Source: an uncultured Eubacterium sp. (GTDB lineage: Bacteria; Bacillota; Clostridia; Lachnospirales; Lachnospiraceae). From it: a DNA stretch of 20,301 bases. The stretch lies in the NCBI GenBank assembly GCA_900545725.1, contig URAI01000039.1:1-20301 (forward strand). Reading direction: 5' to 3'. The notes under the pieces are model-generated. The model had not been told where the DNA came from and searched no databases. It saw only the letters and a program-made list of their open reading frames with translations. Below are positions 1 to 5,939 of this stretch, piece after piece (position 1 is the first letter of the stretch; each line of letters begins with the position of its first letter). Both the position numbers and the translations under genes were made by a program.

Positions 1-134
1 TAACAGAGGGCATATATCTGTTCTTAAGCAGAAGGATGCCTAAGATTATAGCATACTCAAAGAAAGAAAAGTCCGTTGTATACAGAGATTTTAAGTATTC
101 AGATGTTATTAATTCAAGAGATTCAGTGATGTAA
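1..134 (+). CDS. 3' end of an unidentified protein (partial)
   Basis: An open frame runs from the window edge (first full codon at 3) to a TAA at 132-134, giving 43 codons that end in YSDVINSRDSVM. The tail is basic in the middle (several Lys/Arg around SRRMPK and SKKEKS). I do not recognise the family. It is followed by 283 bases without a gene and then by a carrier-protein gene with its own promoter, so the two need not be co-transcribed. In related loci the neighbour of such a carrier protein is often an AMP-forming ligase or an MBOAT acyltransferase, but nothing in these 43 residues shows either. An accidental open stretch is possible but less likely at this AT content. Confidence 0.45.
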   Translation, partial: TEGIYLFLSRRMPKIIAYSKKEKSVVYRDFKYSDVINSRDSVM

Positions 135-260
135 TTATGACAGTTATAAGATGAGCTTTATCATGTACAGTAAGATATAATGATTGTCAGAGATGTTTAG
201 CTGACCGGTGTGGACACTGGATGGTAATTATAAAATATTTAATAAGATTATATAATATGC

Positions 261-289
261 TTGACGAATAACATATCATGTTGTATTTT
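261..289 (+). promoter_or_regulatory. sigma-70-type promoter for the carrier-protein gene
   Basis: TTGACG at 261-266 and TATTTT at 284-289 are separated by 17 bases. The predicted start near 296 gives a leader of about 122 nt before the carrier-protein ATG. The -35 is close to consensus; the -10 matches less well. Confidence 0.5.
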
Positions 290-308
290 AAATTCAAAAG
301 CAGATAGC

Positions 309-360
309 AGGCCTTGAGATATCCAGGCTTAATTTTCCCGGACATAAAGTGTCTTAGGGA
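309..360 (+). promoter_or_regulatory. two tandem stem-loops in the carrier-protein leader
   Basis: The first stem pairs 309-314 (AGGCCT) with 325-330 (AGGCTT) around a 10-nt loop. The second pairs TCCC (336-339) with GGGA (357-360) and GGACA (340-344) with TGTCT (350-354), around the loop TAAAG and a 2-nt bulge. No T-run follows either stem, so these are not obvious terminators. I do not match them to a known riboswitch class. Confidence 0.35.
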
Positions 361-417
361 TGGGGTTAATATTAAGACCTATTTGTTCGATAATATAAGA
401 AAGGTAAGGATTTATAA

Positions 418-642
418 ATGGAACAGTTATTAGAAATTTTAACAGAGGTTAATTCAGACGTAGACTATGAGACATGTGATACACTTATTGATGATGGTAT
501 ATTAGATTCATTTGACATTGTATCAATAGTTGGCGAGTTAAATGATACATTTGATATAGAGATTACACCTGTAGATATTGTACCAGAGAATTTTAATTCA
601 GCAGAAGCTATGTGGGATATGATACAGCGTCTTCAGGACTGA
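418..642 (+). CDS. Acyl/D-alanyl carrier protein (orphan)
   Basis: This 74-residue acidic protein has the length and helical pattern of the acyl carrier protein superfamily. The phosphopantetheine attachment serine is Ser31 in the motif L-D-S-F-D, where most family members have D-S-L. Carrier proteins of this kind hold an acyl or aminoacyl group as a thioester on a 4'-phosphopantetheine arm and pass it to a partner enzyme in the cytoplasm. An A/GGTAAGGA-type ribosome site lies just upstream of the ATG. It is not beside fab genes, so a role in D-alanylation (DltC-like) or another dedicated modification pathway is more likely than bulk fatty-acid synthesis. No ligase or acyltransferase partner is visible in the window. 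The superfamily call is firm; the pathway is not. Confidence 0.85.
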   Translation: MEQLLEILTEVNSDVDYETCDTLIDDGILDSFDIVSIVGELNDTFDIEITPVDIVPENFNSAEAMWDMIQRLQD

Positions 643-695
643 TATATATGTGATGGACATAGTGTGGTCTGATTCAGATTAAGGAGGTATGTATT

Positions 696-1460
696 ATGAC
701 AATGATTTCATCATATAATTCAGGTACTATTTCGGCATTATTCTCATCACTTGGCAATAAAAATAATAATTCTTCGTTTATGTCAGGCATTGATTATGCA
801 GGCTATAATACTATAAGGAATGGTTCTTACAGTAAGCTCGTTAAAGCATATTATGCTAAAGAGAACTCAGGTACAGCAGGAACCACAACGAAGAATGACA
901 AGACAACAGAGCAGACAGTTTCTAATCAGAAGGTGAATGCGGCAACAGTAAGAGATAGTGCATCGTCTGTTGTAAGTGATATTAAGGAGCTGGATTCAGA
1001 TAATCTCTGGAAAAAGAAGACGACAACAGATAAGGATGGCAATACATCAAAGGAATATGATACGGCTGCAATATACAAGGCAGTATCTGCATTTGCAAAG
1101 GATTATAATTCACTTGTAAGTGCAGCAGCTAATTCGGGTGATACGAATGTATTAAGGACTAATTCAACAATGGTAGCATATACAAGAGCTAATAAGAATC
1201 TTTTATCAAAGGTTGGTATAAGTGTCGGTTCTGACAATAAGCTTACAGTTGATGAGGATAAGTTAAAGAATGCAGATATGACAACAGTTAAGTCCTTGTT
1301 TGAAGGAAGAGGTTCATTTGGCAGAATGACATCTGTAAGTGCAGCATCTTCATATAGTTCAGCAGTATCACAGCTTGCAAAGCTGTCATCATCTACTACA
1401 TATTCCAATATGGGAAGTTATTCATATATATCAGGTTCGATATATGATGCATTTAAGTAA
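696..1460 (+). CDS. FliD C-terminal-like protein of unknown role
   Basis: The product has 254 residues and is rich in Ser, Asn, Thr and Tyr, with a low-complexity linker around residues 55-75. Its C-terminal half follows the pattern of the flagellar cap protein FliD: FAKDYNSLVS near residue 133-142, LLSKVGISV at 169-177, the acidic stretch KLTVDEDKL soon after, then VKSLFEG at 198-204. In FliD this region sits in the cap on the tip of the filament. The protein is shorter than typical FliD (about 400-700 residues), lacks a recognisable N-terminal D0/D1 half, and has no signal peptide. A strong site, AAGGAGG (681-687), lies 8 nt before the ATG. It follows the carrier-protein gene by 53 bases and is probably in the same operon. 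No other flagellar gene is present here. The open frame is secure; the family link is by motif only. Confidence 0.75.
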   Translation: MTMISSYNSGTISALFSSLGNKNNNSSFMSGIDYAGYNTIRNGSYSKLVKAYYAKENSGTAGTTTKNDKTTEQTVSNQKVNAATVRDSASSVVSDIKELDSDNLWKKKTTTDKDGNTSKEYDTAAIYKAVSAFAKDYNSLVSAAANSGDTNVLRTNSTMVAYTRANKNLLSKVGISVGSDNKLTVDEDKLKNADMTTVKSLFEGRGSFGRMTSVSAASSYSSAVSQLAKLSSSTTYSNMGSYSYISGSIYDAFK

Positions 1461-1534
1461 ATATACATAATGCAAATACAATGAAAGGAAAGCGGACATT
1501 ATATTAATTATATATTGTCTGGCAAAGGATAATA

Positions 1535-2041
1535 ATGGCTTTACTTGAAACTTGGAGAAAGTTAGCATATGAAACAGAGATGAACCAGAAGCAGGCATCT
1601 GAATTCTGGGGTGGATATTTCCAGTTAGAAAAGGGTATCTATGAGAATATTCTTTCTACACCTGATACAGTAGTTAAGGGAACAGTTAAAGAACTTGCAG
1701 ATAAGTTTGGCGTTGAAGTTCTTATAATGGCAGGTTTCCTTGATGGTATCAATGACAGTCTTAAGACTCCTAATCCTATTGAGACAATGGAAGAGGATAC
1801 AGAAGTATCACTTGATTACGATAAGGAAAAGCTCTACTATAACATGGTAGGCTGTAAGGCTGACTGGTTATATGAGTTACCACAGTGGGATAATCTTCTT
1901 GATGAAGAGACAAGAAAGCAGCTTTATAAGAAGCAGAAGCTTTCTGGAACAGTAGTTAAGGGAAAGAAGATTGGAAGAAATGATCCATGTCCATGTGGAA
2001 GTGGTAAGAAGTATAAGCAGTGCTGTGGAAAGAATGCATAA
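1535..2041 (+). CDS. SEC-C zinc-motif protein
   Basis: The 168-residue product ends in a SEC-C motif. Cys152, Cys154, Cys163 and Cys164 lie in PCPCGSGKKYKQCCG. This motif, first known from the C-terminus of SecA, binds one zinc ion and can contact SecB or ribosomes. The N-terminal ~140 residues are charged and probably helical, with no membrane segment or signal peptide, so a cytoplasmic protein is expected. The ATG is preceded by AAGGA (1525-1529). The gene stands 74 bases after the FliD-like gene and is followed at 2148 by a strong hairpin terminator. The role of stand-alone proteins of this architecture is not established, and the motif alone does not show a secretion function. Confidence 0.85.
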   Translation: MALLETWRKLAYETEMNQKQASEFWGGYFQLEKGIYENILSTPDTVVKGTVKELADKFGVEVLIMAGFLDGINDSLKTPNPIETMEEDTEVSLDYDKEKLYYNMVGCKADWLYELPQWDNLLDEETRKQLYKKQKLSGTVVKGKKIGRNDPCPCGSGKKYKQCCGKNA

Positions 2042-2100
2042 GCATTGTAAGGATTGCAGAGCCGCTGATATGAAAAGCCAGCAGAGCTGACCGGTAGTCC

Positions 2101-2132
2101 GCAGCAAGATTTGTGTACGAATCTTGAATGAT
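2101..2132 (+). repeat. Small hairpin repeat, copy 1
   Basis: An 8-bp stem pairs 2106-2113 with 2118-2125 around the tetraloop TGTA. It is preceded by GCAGC and followed by GAAT. It matches the sequence at 5807-5838 at 26 of 32 positions. This copy is intergenic, 60 bases after the SEC-C stop codon. Confidence 0.55.
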
Positions 2133-2147
2133 TTTTATATGACATTT

Positions 2148-2197
2148 AAAAGAGCCATATAACAGTTGATGGTATGTCAACTGTTTGTGGCTCTTTT
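2148..2197. terminator. Bidirectional intrinsic terminator
   Basis: The outer stem pairs AAAAGAGCCA (2148-2157) with TGGCTCTTTT (2188-2197). The inner stem pairs AACAGTTGA (2161-2169) with TCAACTGTT (2177-2185). The outer A/T blocks serve as U-tracts in both directions. It ends the SEC-C transcript on the plus strand, and its last two bases overlap the stop codon of the minus-strand gene that starts at 2801. Confidence 0.85.
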
Positions 2198-2801
2198 ATG
2201 ATTTGTTTTTTGAAAAGAGTTTTTTCTTAATAATTAAAAATATAATGAATTCTATATCAGATATTAATACAAATAATGTATATGAAGCTGTTAGAACATA
2301 AAGAATTATATTATAGTTACATTCACTGATTATAATATTACTTGAAAACTTCTGCATACCGGTAACATTCCAGTTAAGGTCATCTGCAAGATATTTTCTT
2401 AAAGAATTAAGACTTGAACTGTTATTAACAAGAACTCCGGTAAAATGTACATCATATAATGTAAGCATTGGAGATTCACCTACAGTATCTTTTGATATGA
2501 GATAAAATGTACATAAGTCATTTTCAAGGGAGTAATAATAATAACCTTTAGTGGAAGCTCCTCTTGTATAATCATAGCCGGTGTAATAAAGCGTATCTGC
2601 ATGACATTTTACATAATGAGTTCCATTATTATATATATCGTCAGCAGTTAAATACGCTTCATAAGCAGAAGGGAAAAAGCATTGTGGAATATGCATATAA
2701 ATACATGCGGCAATTGCTATAATTGTAAATATAACAAGGTGAATATAATGCCGCCGGTAATTTTTTATCTGGTTGATATATCGTTTTCTATAAGTTTTCA
2801 T
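2196..2801 (-). CDS. Membrane protein with two terminal membrane segments, unknown family
   Basis: From the ATG at 2799-2801 the product has 201 residues. It begins with a very basic segment (MKTYRKRYINQIKNYRRHY), then a hydrophobic helix at about residues 20-38 (HLVIFTIIAIAACIY). A polar region of about 115 residues rich in Tyr and Asn follows, then a second hydrophobic stretch near residues 160-190 and a basic tail. This suggests an external domain held between two membrane segments. The frame can be extended upstream to a TTG at 2912, but AGGA stands about 7 bases before the 2801 ATG and nothing like it precedes the TTG. No known family is recognised. It lies alone on the minus strand, and the stop codon sits in the terminator shared with the SEC-C gene. 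Confidence 0.7.
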   Translation of the reverse strand: MKTYRKRYINQIKNYRRHYIHLVIFTIIAIAACIYMHIPQCFFPSAYEAYLTADDIYNNGTHYVKCHADTLYYTGYDYTRGASTKGYYYYSLENDLCTFYLISKDTVGESPMLTLYDVHFTGVLVNNSSSLNSLRKYLADDLNWNVTGMQKFSSNIIISECNYNIILYVLTASYTLFVLISDIEFIIFLIIKKKLFSKNKS

Positions 2802-2942
2802 GTTAATTCCTGTTTTATTCCTGATATAAATATGATAGGAGTGTAAATTCCATAATTGTATTGTTCCTATATAGGTGGACTTTGGCAATTTGTGAAATGC
2901 CGAATATATCAATGAACGGCAAACTTTATTTTTAACGCAGAT

Positions 2943-2970
2943 ATCATATTATTAATGTGTTTATAGTCAA
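2943..2970 (-). promoter_or_regulatory. Promoter for the minus-strand membrane protein
   Basis: On the minus strand TTGACT (2965-2970) and TATGAT (2943-2948) are spaced by 16 bases. The predicted start near 2936 leaves a leader of about 135 nt to the ATG at 2801. It is divergent from the promoter at 3008. Confidence 0.5.
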
Positions 2971-3007
2971 CATTAATAGTATATTGTAAAATAAAGATTA
3001 TTTCAAC

Positions 3008-3036
3008 TTGAAACATGATAATATAAATGGTACTAT
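3008..3036 (+). promoter_or_regulatory. Promoter for the methyltransferase gene
   Basis: TTGAAA (3008-3013) and TACTAT (3031-3036) are spaced by 17 bases, giving a leader of about 80 nt before the ATG at 3122. Confidence 0.5.
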
Positions 3037-3121
3037 TGCATTTTCAGATATTTGTTGTTAAGATTTGATTATTAATGTCTTAATACTAATTGCATGATTA
3101 TTGTGCAGGAACGGAGAAGGA

Positions 3122-3868
3122 ATGAACGCATATACAGGATTTGCTTATGTCTATGATGAGTATATGGATAATATTCCATATGAAGAATGGACAGGATATC
3201 TTATAGAATTATTAAAGGAAAATGGTATAAAGGAAGGCCAGCAGATAGCAGACTTAGGCTGTGGTACAGGAACTGTTACGCAGATACTTGATAATGTAGG
3301 TTATGAATGTATAGGAATTGATAACGCACCGGATATGCTTACAATTGCATCAGAAAAGATGTATGAGAGCGGGCAGCAGATTATATACAGCCTTCAGGAT
3401 ATGAGGGATTTTGAATTCCCATATGAGATGGATGCGATGATAAGTATTTGTGATTCCATGAATTATATCACATGTACTGATGACTTAAAAAATGTATTTG
3501 AATGTGTTAATAATAATCTTAAAAGTGGCGGGGTCTTTATATTTGATTTAAAGACAATACATTTTTTTAGGGATATATTAGCAGATAATACATATGCAGA
3601 AAACAGGGATGAATCAGCCTTCGTATGGGATAATATTTACCATGAGGATAACAGGAATAATGAATACGACCTTGCTGTATTTATACAGAATGAAGAGGGG
3701 ACATTTGACAGATATGAGGAAAGCCATTTCCAGCATGGATTCACATGTGAAGAGGTAGAACAGGCAGCTCTGGCTGCAGGACTTAAGGTGAGAGCCGTAT
3801 ATGATGCATTTACACATAATAAACCGGATATGGATAGTGAGAGGATGTATTATATTATAGAAAAATAA
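3122..3868 (+). CDS. Class I SAM-dependent methyltransferase, YqeM-like
   Basis: The 248-residue product carries the SAM-binding glycine loop DLGCGTG at residues 44-50, preceded by the family's typical N-terminus (FAYVYDEYMDNIPYEEW). The following acidic residue in GIDNAP fits ribose binding. The overall length and N-terminal signature resemble Bacillus YqeM. The methyl acceptor is not known for this group. The ATG at 3122 is chosen because GGAG (3113-3116) stands five bases before it; an in-frame TTG at 3101 has no such site. It has its own promoter at 3008 and is followed, after a 216-base spacer, by hslO. That spacer is AT-rich and I see no gene or clear terminator in it. Cytoplasmic; membership in the fold is secure, the substrate is not. 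Confidence 0.85.
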   Translation: MNAYTGFAYVYDEYMDNIPYEEWTGYLIELLKENGIKEGQQIADLGCGTGTVTQILDNVGYECIGIDNAPDMLTIASEKMYESGQQIIYSLQDMRDFEFPYEMDAMISICDSMNYITCTDDLKNVFECVNNNLKSGGVFIFDLKTIHFFRDILADNTYAENRDESAFVWDNIYHEDNRNNEYDLAVFIQNEEGTFDRYEESHFQHGFTCEEVEQAALAAGLKVRAVYDAFTHNKPDMDSERMYYIIEK

Positions 3869-4084
3869 GAACATGACGTATTTGATATTTGAATTTATTA
3901 TATAATAATCAGTTATAAAAGAATATGTAGAAAGACTTAACAGGCGGGGATATTTGAATATTTTTATAAAAATCAATGCCAGTATGTTTATAGATAATAA
4001 TGATTTAAAAATAATAAAAAATATATAGAATTGATATAGTTGAATTATATGATTAAACAATTAGTATAACAGGAGGATTAATTT

Positions 4085-4963
4085 ATGAGTGATTATATAG
4101 TAAGAGCAATAGCTGCCGGCGGACAGATAAGAGCCTTTGCAGCTACAACTAAGGATACAGTAGAAAAGGCAAGACAGCTTCACAATACAAGCCCTATTGC
4201 GACAGTGGCACTTGGAAGACTTCTTACAGGCGGAGTCATGATGGGTGTAACAATGAAAAATGATTCCGATATACTTACAGTTCAGATTAAAGGTAATGGA
4301 CCTATTGGAGCAATGACAGTTACAGCAGACCCAAAAGGTAATGTTAAAGGCTTTGTAGCCAATCCAGAGGTTATGCTTCCACTTAAGGATGGCAGACTTG
4401 ATATTGCAGGTGCTGTAGGCATCGGTGTATTAAGTGTTATTAAGGATATCGGACTTAAAGAGCCATATGTGGGTGATACTATTCTTATAACAAGTGAGAT
4501 TGCGGATGACCTGACATATTATTATGCAACAAGTGAACAGATTCCGTCTTCTGTAGGACTTGGTGTGCTTATGGATAAGGATAATACTGTAGAGCAGGCA
4601 GGAGGATTTATAATCCAGCTTATGCCGGATGCGACAGAAGAGGTAATTGATAAGCTAGAAAAGAGAATTAAAGAGATTAAGTCAGTTACACACATGCTTG
4701 AAAATGGCATGACACCTGAAAAGATATTAGAATATATTTTAGGCGGCATGGAACTTGAAATACTTGATACAATACCGACACAGTTTTATTGTAACTGTTC
4801 TAAAGAAAGAGTAAGCAAAGCGGTAATGAGTATAGGTGTTAAGGATCTTAAGGAAATGGTTGATGATAATAAGCCTATTGAAGTTAATTGTCATTTTTGT
4901 AACAGCCATTATACATTCAGTCCGCAGGAACTTGGACAGATGCTTGAGGCTGTTACAAAATAA
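4085..4963 (+). CDS. hslO: Hsp33 redox-regulated chaperone
   Basis: The 292-residue product matches Hsp33 throughout, from the N-terminal SDYIVRAIAAGGQIRAFAA to the C-terminal redox switch. The four zinc-binding cysteines are Cys236 and Cys238 (C-N-C) and Cys269 and Cys272 (C-H-F-C), 30 residues apart, as in the family (CxC then CxxC). In known Hsp33, oxidative stress releases zinc, forms two disulfides and turns the protein into an ATP-independent holdase in the cytoplasm. A strong AGGAGG at 4071-4076 precedes the ATG. The gene follows the methyltransferase on the same strand. All key cysteines are present, so the switch should work. Confidence 0.97.
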   Translation: MSDYIVRAIAAGGQIRAFAATTKDTVEKARQLHNTSPIATVALGRLLTGGVMMGVTMKNDSDILTVQIKGNGPIGAMTVTADPKGNVKGFVANPEVMLPLKDGRLDIAGAVGIGVLSVIKDIGLKEPYVGDTILITSEIADDLTYYYATSEQIPSSVGLGVLMDKDNTVEQAGGFIIQLMPDATEEVIDKLEKRIKEIKSVTHMLENGMTPEKILEYILGGMELEILDTIPTQFYCNCSKERVSKAVMSIGVKDLKEMVDDNKPIEVNCHFCNSHYTFSPQELGQMLEAVTK

Positions 4964-4996
4964 TATATTTAATCAGTTAGAATTTTACATCAGATA

Positions 4997-5179
4997 TCAG
5001 TCACCACTTCTGATATGAAATTCATTATCGTGTTCCTGATTGTATAAGAAGCGTTCATATTCTTCTTTGGATGAGAAACCATCAGGAATGGAAGTATTTT
5101 GTGGGTACATCATATTAGGTGGTATAAAGCCAAACATATCCTCGCTTATTCCGCTTCCGTTAGAATTATAATTATCCAT
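4997..5179 (-). CDS. Small Asn/Pro/Met-rich protein, unknown
   Basis: The 60-residue product starts MDNYNSNGSG, has a Pro/Met/Tyr patch (FIPPNMMYPQN, about residues 17-27) and ends in a charged helix-like part (SKEEYERFLYNQEHD). It has no signal peptide, membrane segment or cysteine. A 4-codon-longer start at 5191 exists, but GAGGT at 5185-5189 sits five bases before the ATG at 5177-5179 and favours the shorter form. A palindrome overlapping a -10-like TATAAT lies just upstream, with a spacing that would give a leader of about 14 nt. The gene is convergent with hslO and divergent from the shikimate-kinase-like gene. I do not recognise the family. The case for a real gene rests on start signals and position. 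Confidence 0.55.
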   Translation of the reverse strand: MDNYNSNGSGISEDMFGFIPPNMMYPQNTSIPDGFSSKEEYERFLYNQEHDNEFHIRSGD

Positions 5180-5195
5180 AAGATACCTCATTTCT

Positions 5196-5210
5196 GCACA
5201 TTATATGTGC
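5196..5210 (-). promoter_or_regulatory. Palindrome over a putative -10 of the small minus-strand gene
   Basis: GCACAT (5196-5201) and ATGTGC (5205-5210) form a perfect inverted repeat with a 3-base centre. Read on the minus strand it contains TATAAT (5200-5205), correctly placed for the ATG at 5179. No good -35 is visible upstream. It could be an operator for a repressor; this is inference. Confidence 0.35.
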
Positions 5211-5312
5211 GATATATTTAGTATTATTTTGTGCAGAGTAAGATATATAAAACATACAGATTTTACCATCGTATATAAGTGTAATATGGAATGTTGGAAT
5301 GGAGAATAATAT

Positions 5313-5837
5313 ATGAAAAAGGATAATATAGTGCTTATAGGAATGCCGGGTAGTGGAAAGAGTACAATAGGTGTTGTATTGGCAAAGAAGCTTGGGTATG
5401 ATTTTGTTGATTCAGATCTTGTGATTCAGGGACAATATAAAAAGACACTTGAACAGTTAATAGATGAGTATGGAGATGCAGGTTTTATCAAGCTTGAAAA
5501 TGATGTTAATGAATCTCTTGATTATGATAATGCAGTAATAGCAACAGGTGGAAGTGCTGTATATGGAAGCGGTGCAATGAAACATCTTAAGGAGATAGGA
5601 ACAGTGGTATATCTTAGGGTGTCTGAGATGGATCTTAATGAAAGACTTGGAAGCCTTAAGGAAAGAGGCGTTGTATCTAATGGAAAGACAACTGTAAAAG
5701 AGATATTTGAGGACAGAAAAGCATTATATGAAAAATATGCGGATATAACAGTTGACCTTGAAGGAAAGACATTAAGAGAATCAGTTGAAGAGCTGGCTAA
5801 CTGCTTGCAGCAGGATTCGCAGACGAATCTTGAATAA
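5313..5837 (+). CDS. Shikimate kinase-like P-loop kinase
   Basis: The 174-residue protein has the length and fold signature of shikimate kinase, which phosphorylates shikimate with ATP in the chorismate pathway. The Walker A loop is G-M-P-G-S-G-K-S-T at residues 10-18, the Mg/substrate Asp pair is in VDSD (33 and 35), the lid Arg is in KERGVV, and the late Arg is in EDRKALYEKYAD. Two substrate-side signatures are altered. The usual G-E-x-x-F-R reads G-D-A-G-F-I (residues 54-59), so the shikimate-binding Arg is lost. The usual GGG reads GGS (79-81). A different substrate or reduced activity is therefore possible. GGAG at 5301-5304 lies 8 bases before the ATG. The last nine codons lie in a small hairpin repeat. 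I leave the symbol aroK off for these reasons. Confidence 0.8.
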   Translation: MKKDNIVLIGMPGSGKSTIGVVLAKKLGYDFVDSDLVIQGQYKKTLEQLIDEYGDAGFIKLENDVNESLDYDNAVIATGGSAVYGSGAMKHLKEIGTVVYLRVSEMDLNERLGSLKERGVVSNGKTTVKEIFEDRKALYEKYADITVDLEGKTLRESVEELANCLQQDSQTNLE

Positions 5838-5838
5838 T
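5807..5838 (+). repeat. Small hairpin repeat, copy 2
   Basis: An 8-bp stem pairs AGGATTCG (5812-5819) with CGAATCTT (5824-5831) around the tetraloop CAGA. It is flanked by GCAGC and GAAT as in the copy at 2101-2132. It overlaps the end of the shikimate-kinase-like gene and supplies its final codons and stop. Confidence 0.55.
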
Positions 5839-5840
5839 AT

Positions 5841-5870
5841 TTGACTAAAAAAGTGAGTATATTGTATAAT
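5841..5870 (+). promoter_or_regulatory. Promoter for the glnS operon
   Basis: TTGACT (5841-5846) and a perfect TATAAT (5865-5870) are spaced by 18 bases. Transcription should begin near 5877, leaving a leader of about 63 nt. That leader holds an AT-rich palindrome, ACGTAT (5885-5890) with ATACGT (5894-5899). It is too short for a T-box. Confidence 0.65.
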
Positions 5871-5939
5871 GAAATGATGATGAAACGTATAATATACGTG
5901 AAGATATATAACCTATAGATATATACAGGAGGATTTATA

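Noticed and set aside
199..2095. The 11-base match AGCTGACCGGT at 199-209 and 2085-2095
   Set aside because: An 11-base match is expected by chance in 20 kb, and the flanks do not match or fold alike.
1877..2180. Three minus-strand open frames over the SEC-C gene tail and terminator
   Set aside because: They overlap each other, the SEC-C zinc motif and the terminator, and have no start signal.
3614..4060. Minus-strand 148-codon open frame reaching into the gap before hslO
   Set aside because: It overlaps the methyltransferase gene, is a run of Ile/Phe/Leu/Tyr codons from AT-rich DNA, and has no start signal.
5871..5939. Possible T-box leader for glnS
   Set aside because: The leader from the predicted start is only about 63 nt, and no T-box sequence or terminator/antiterminator pair is visible.
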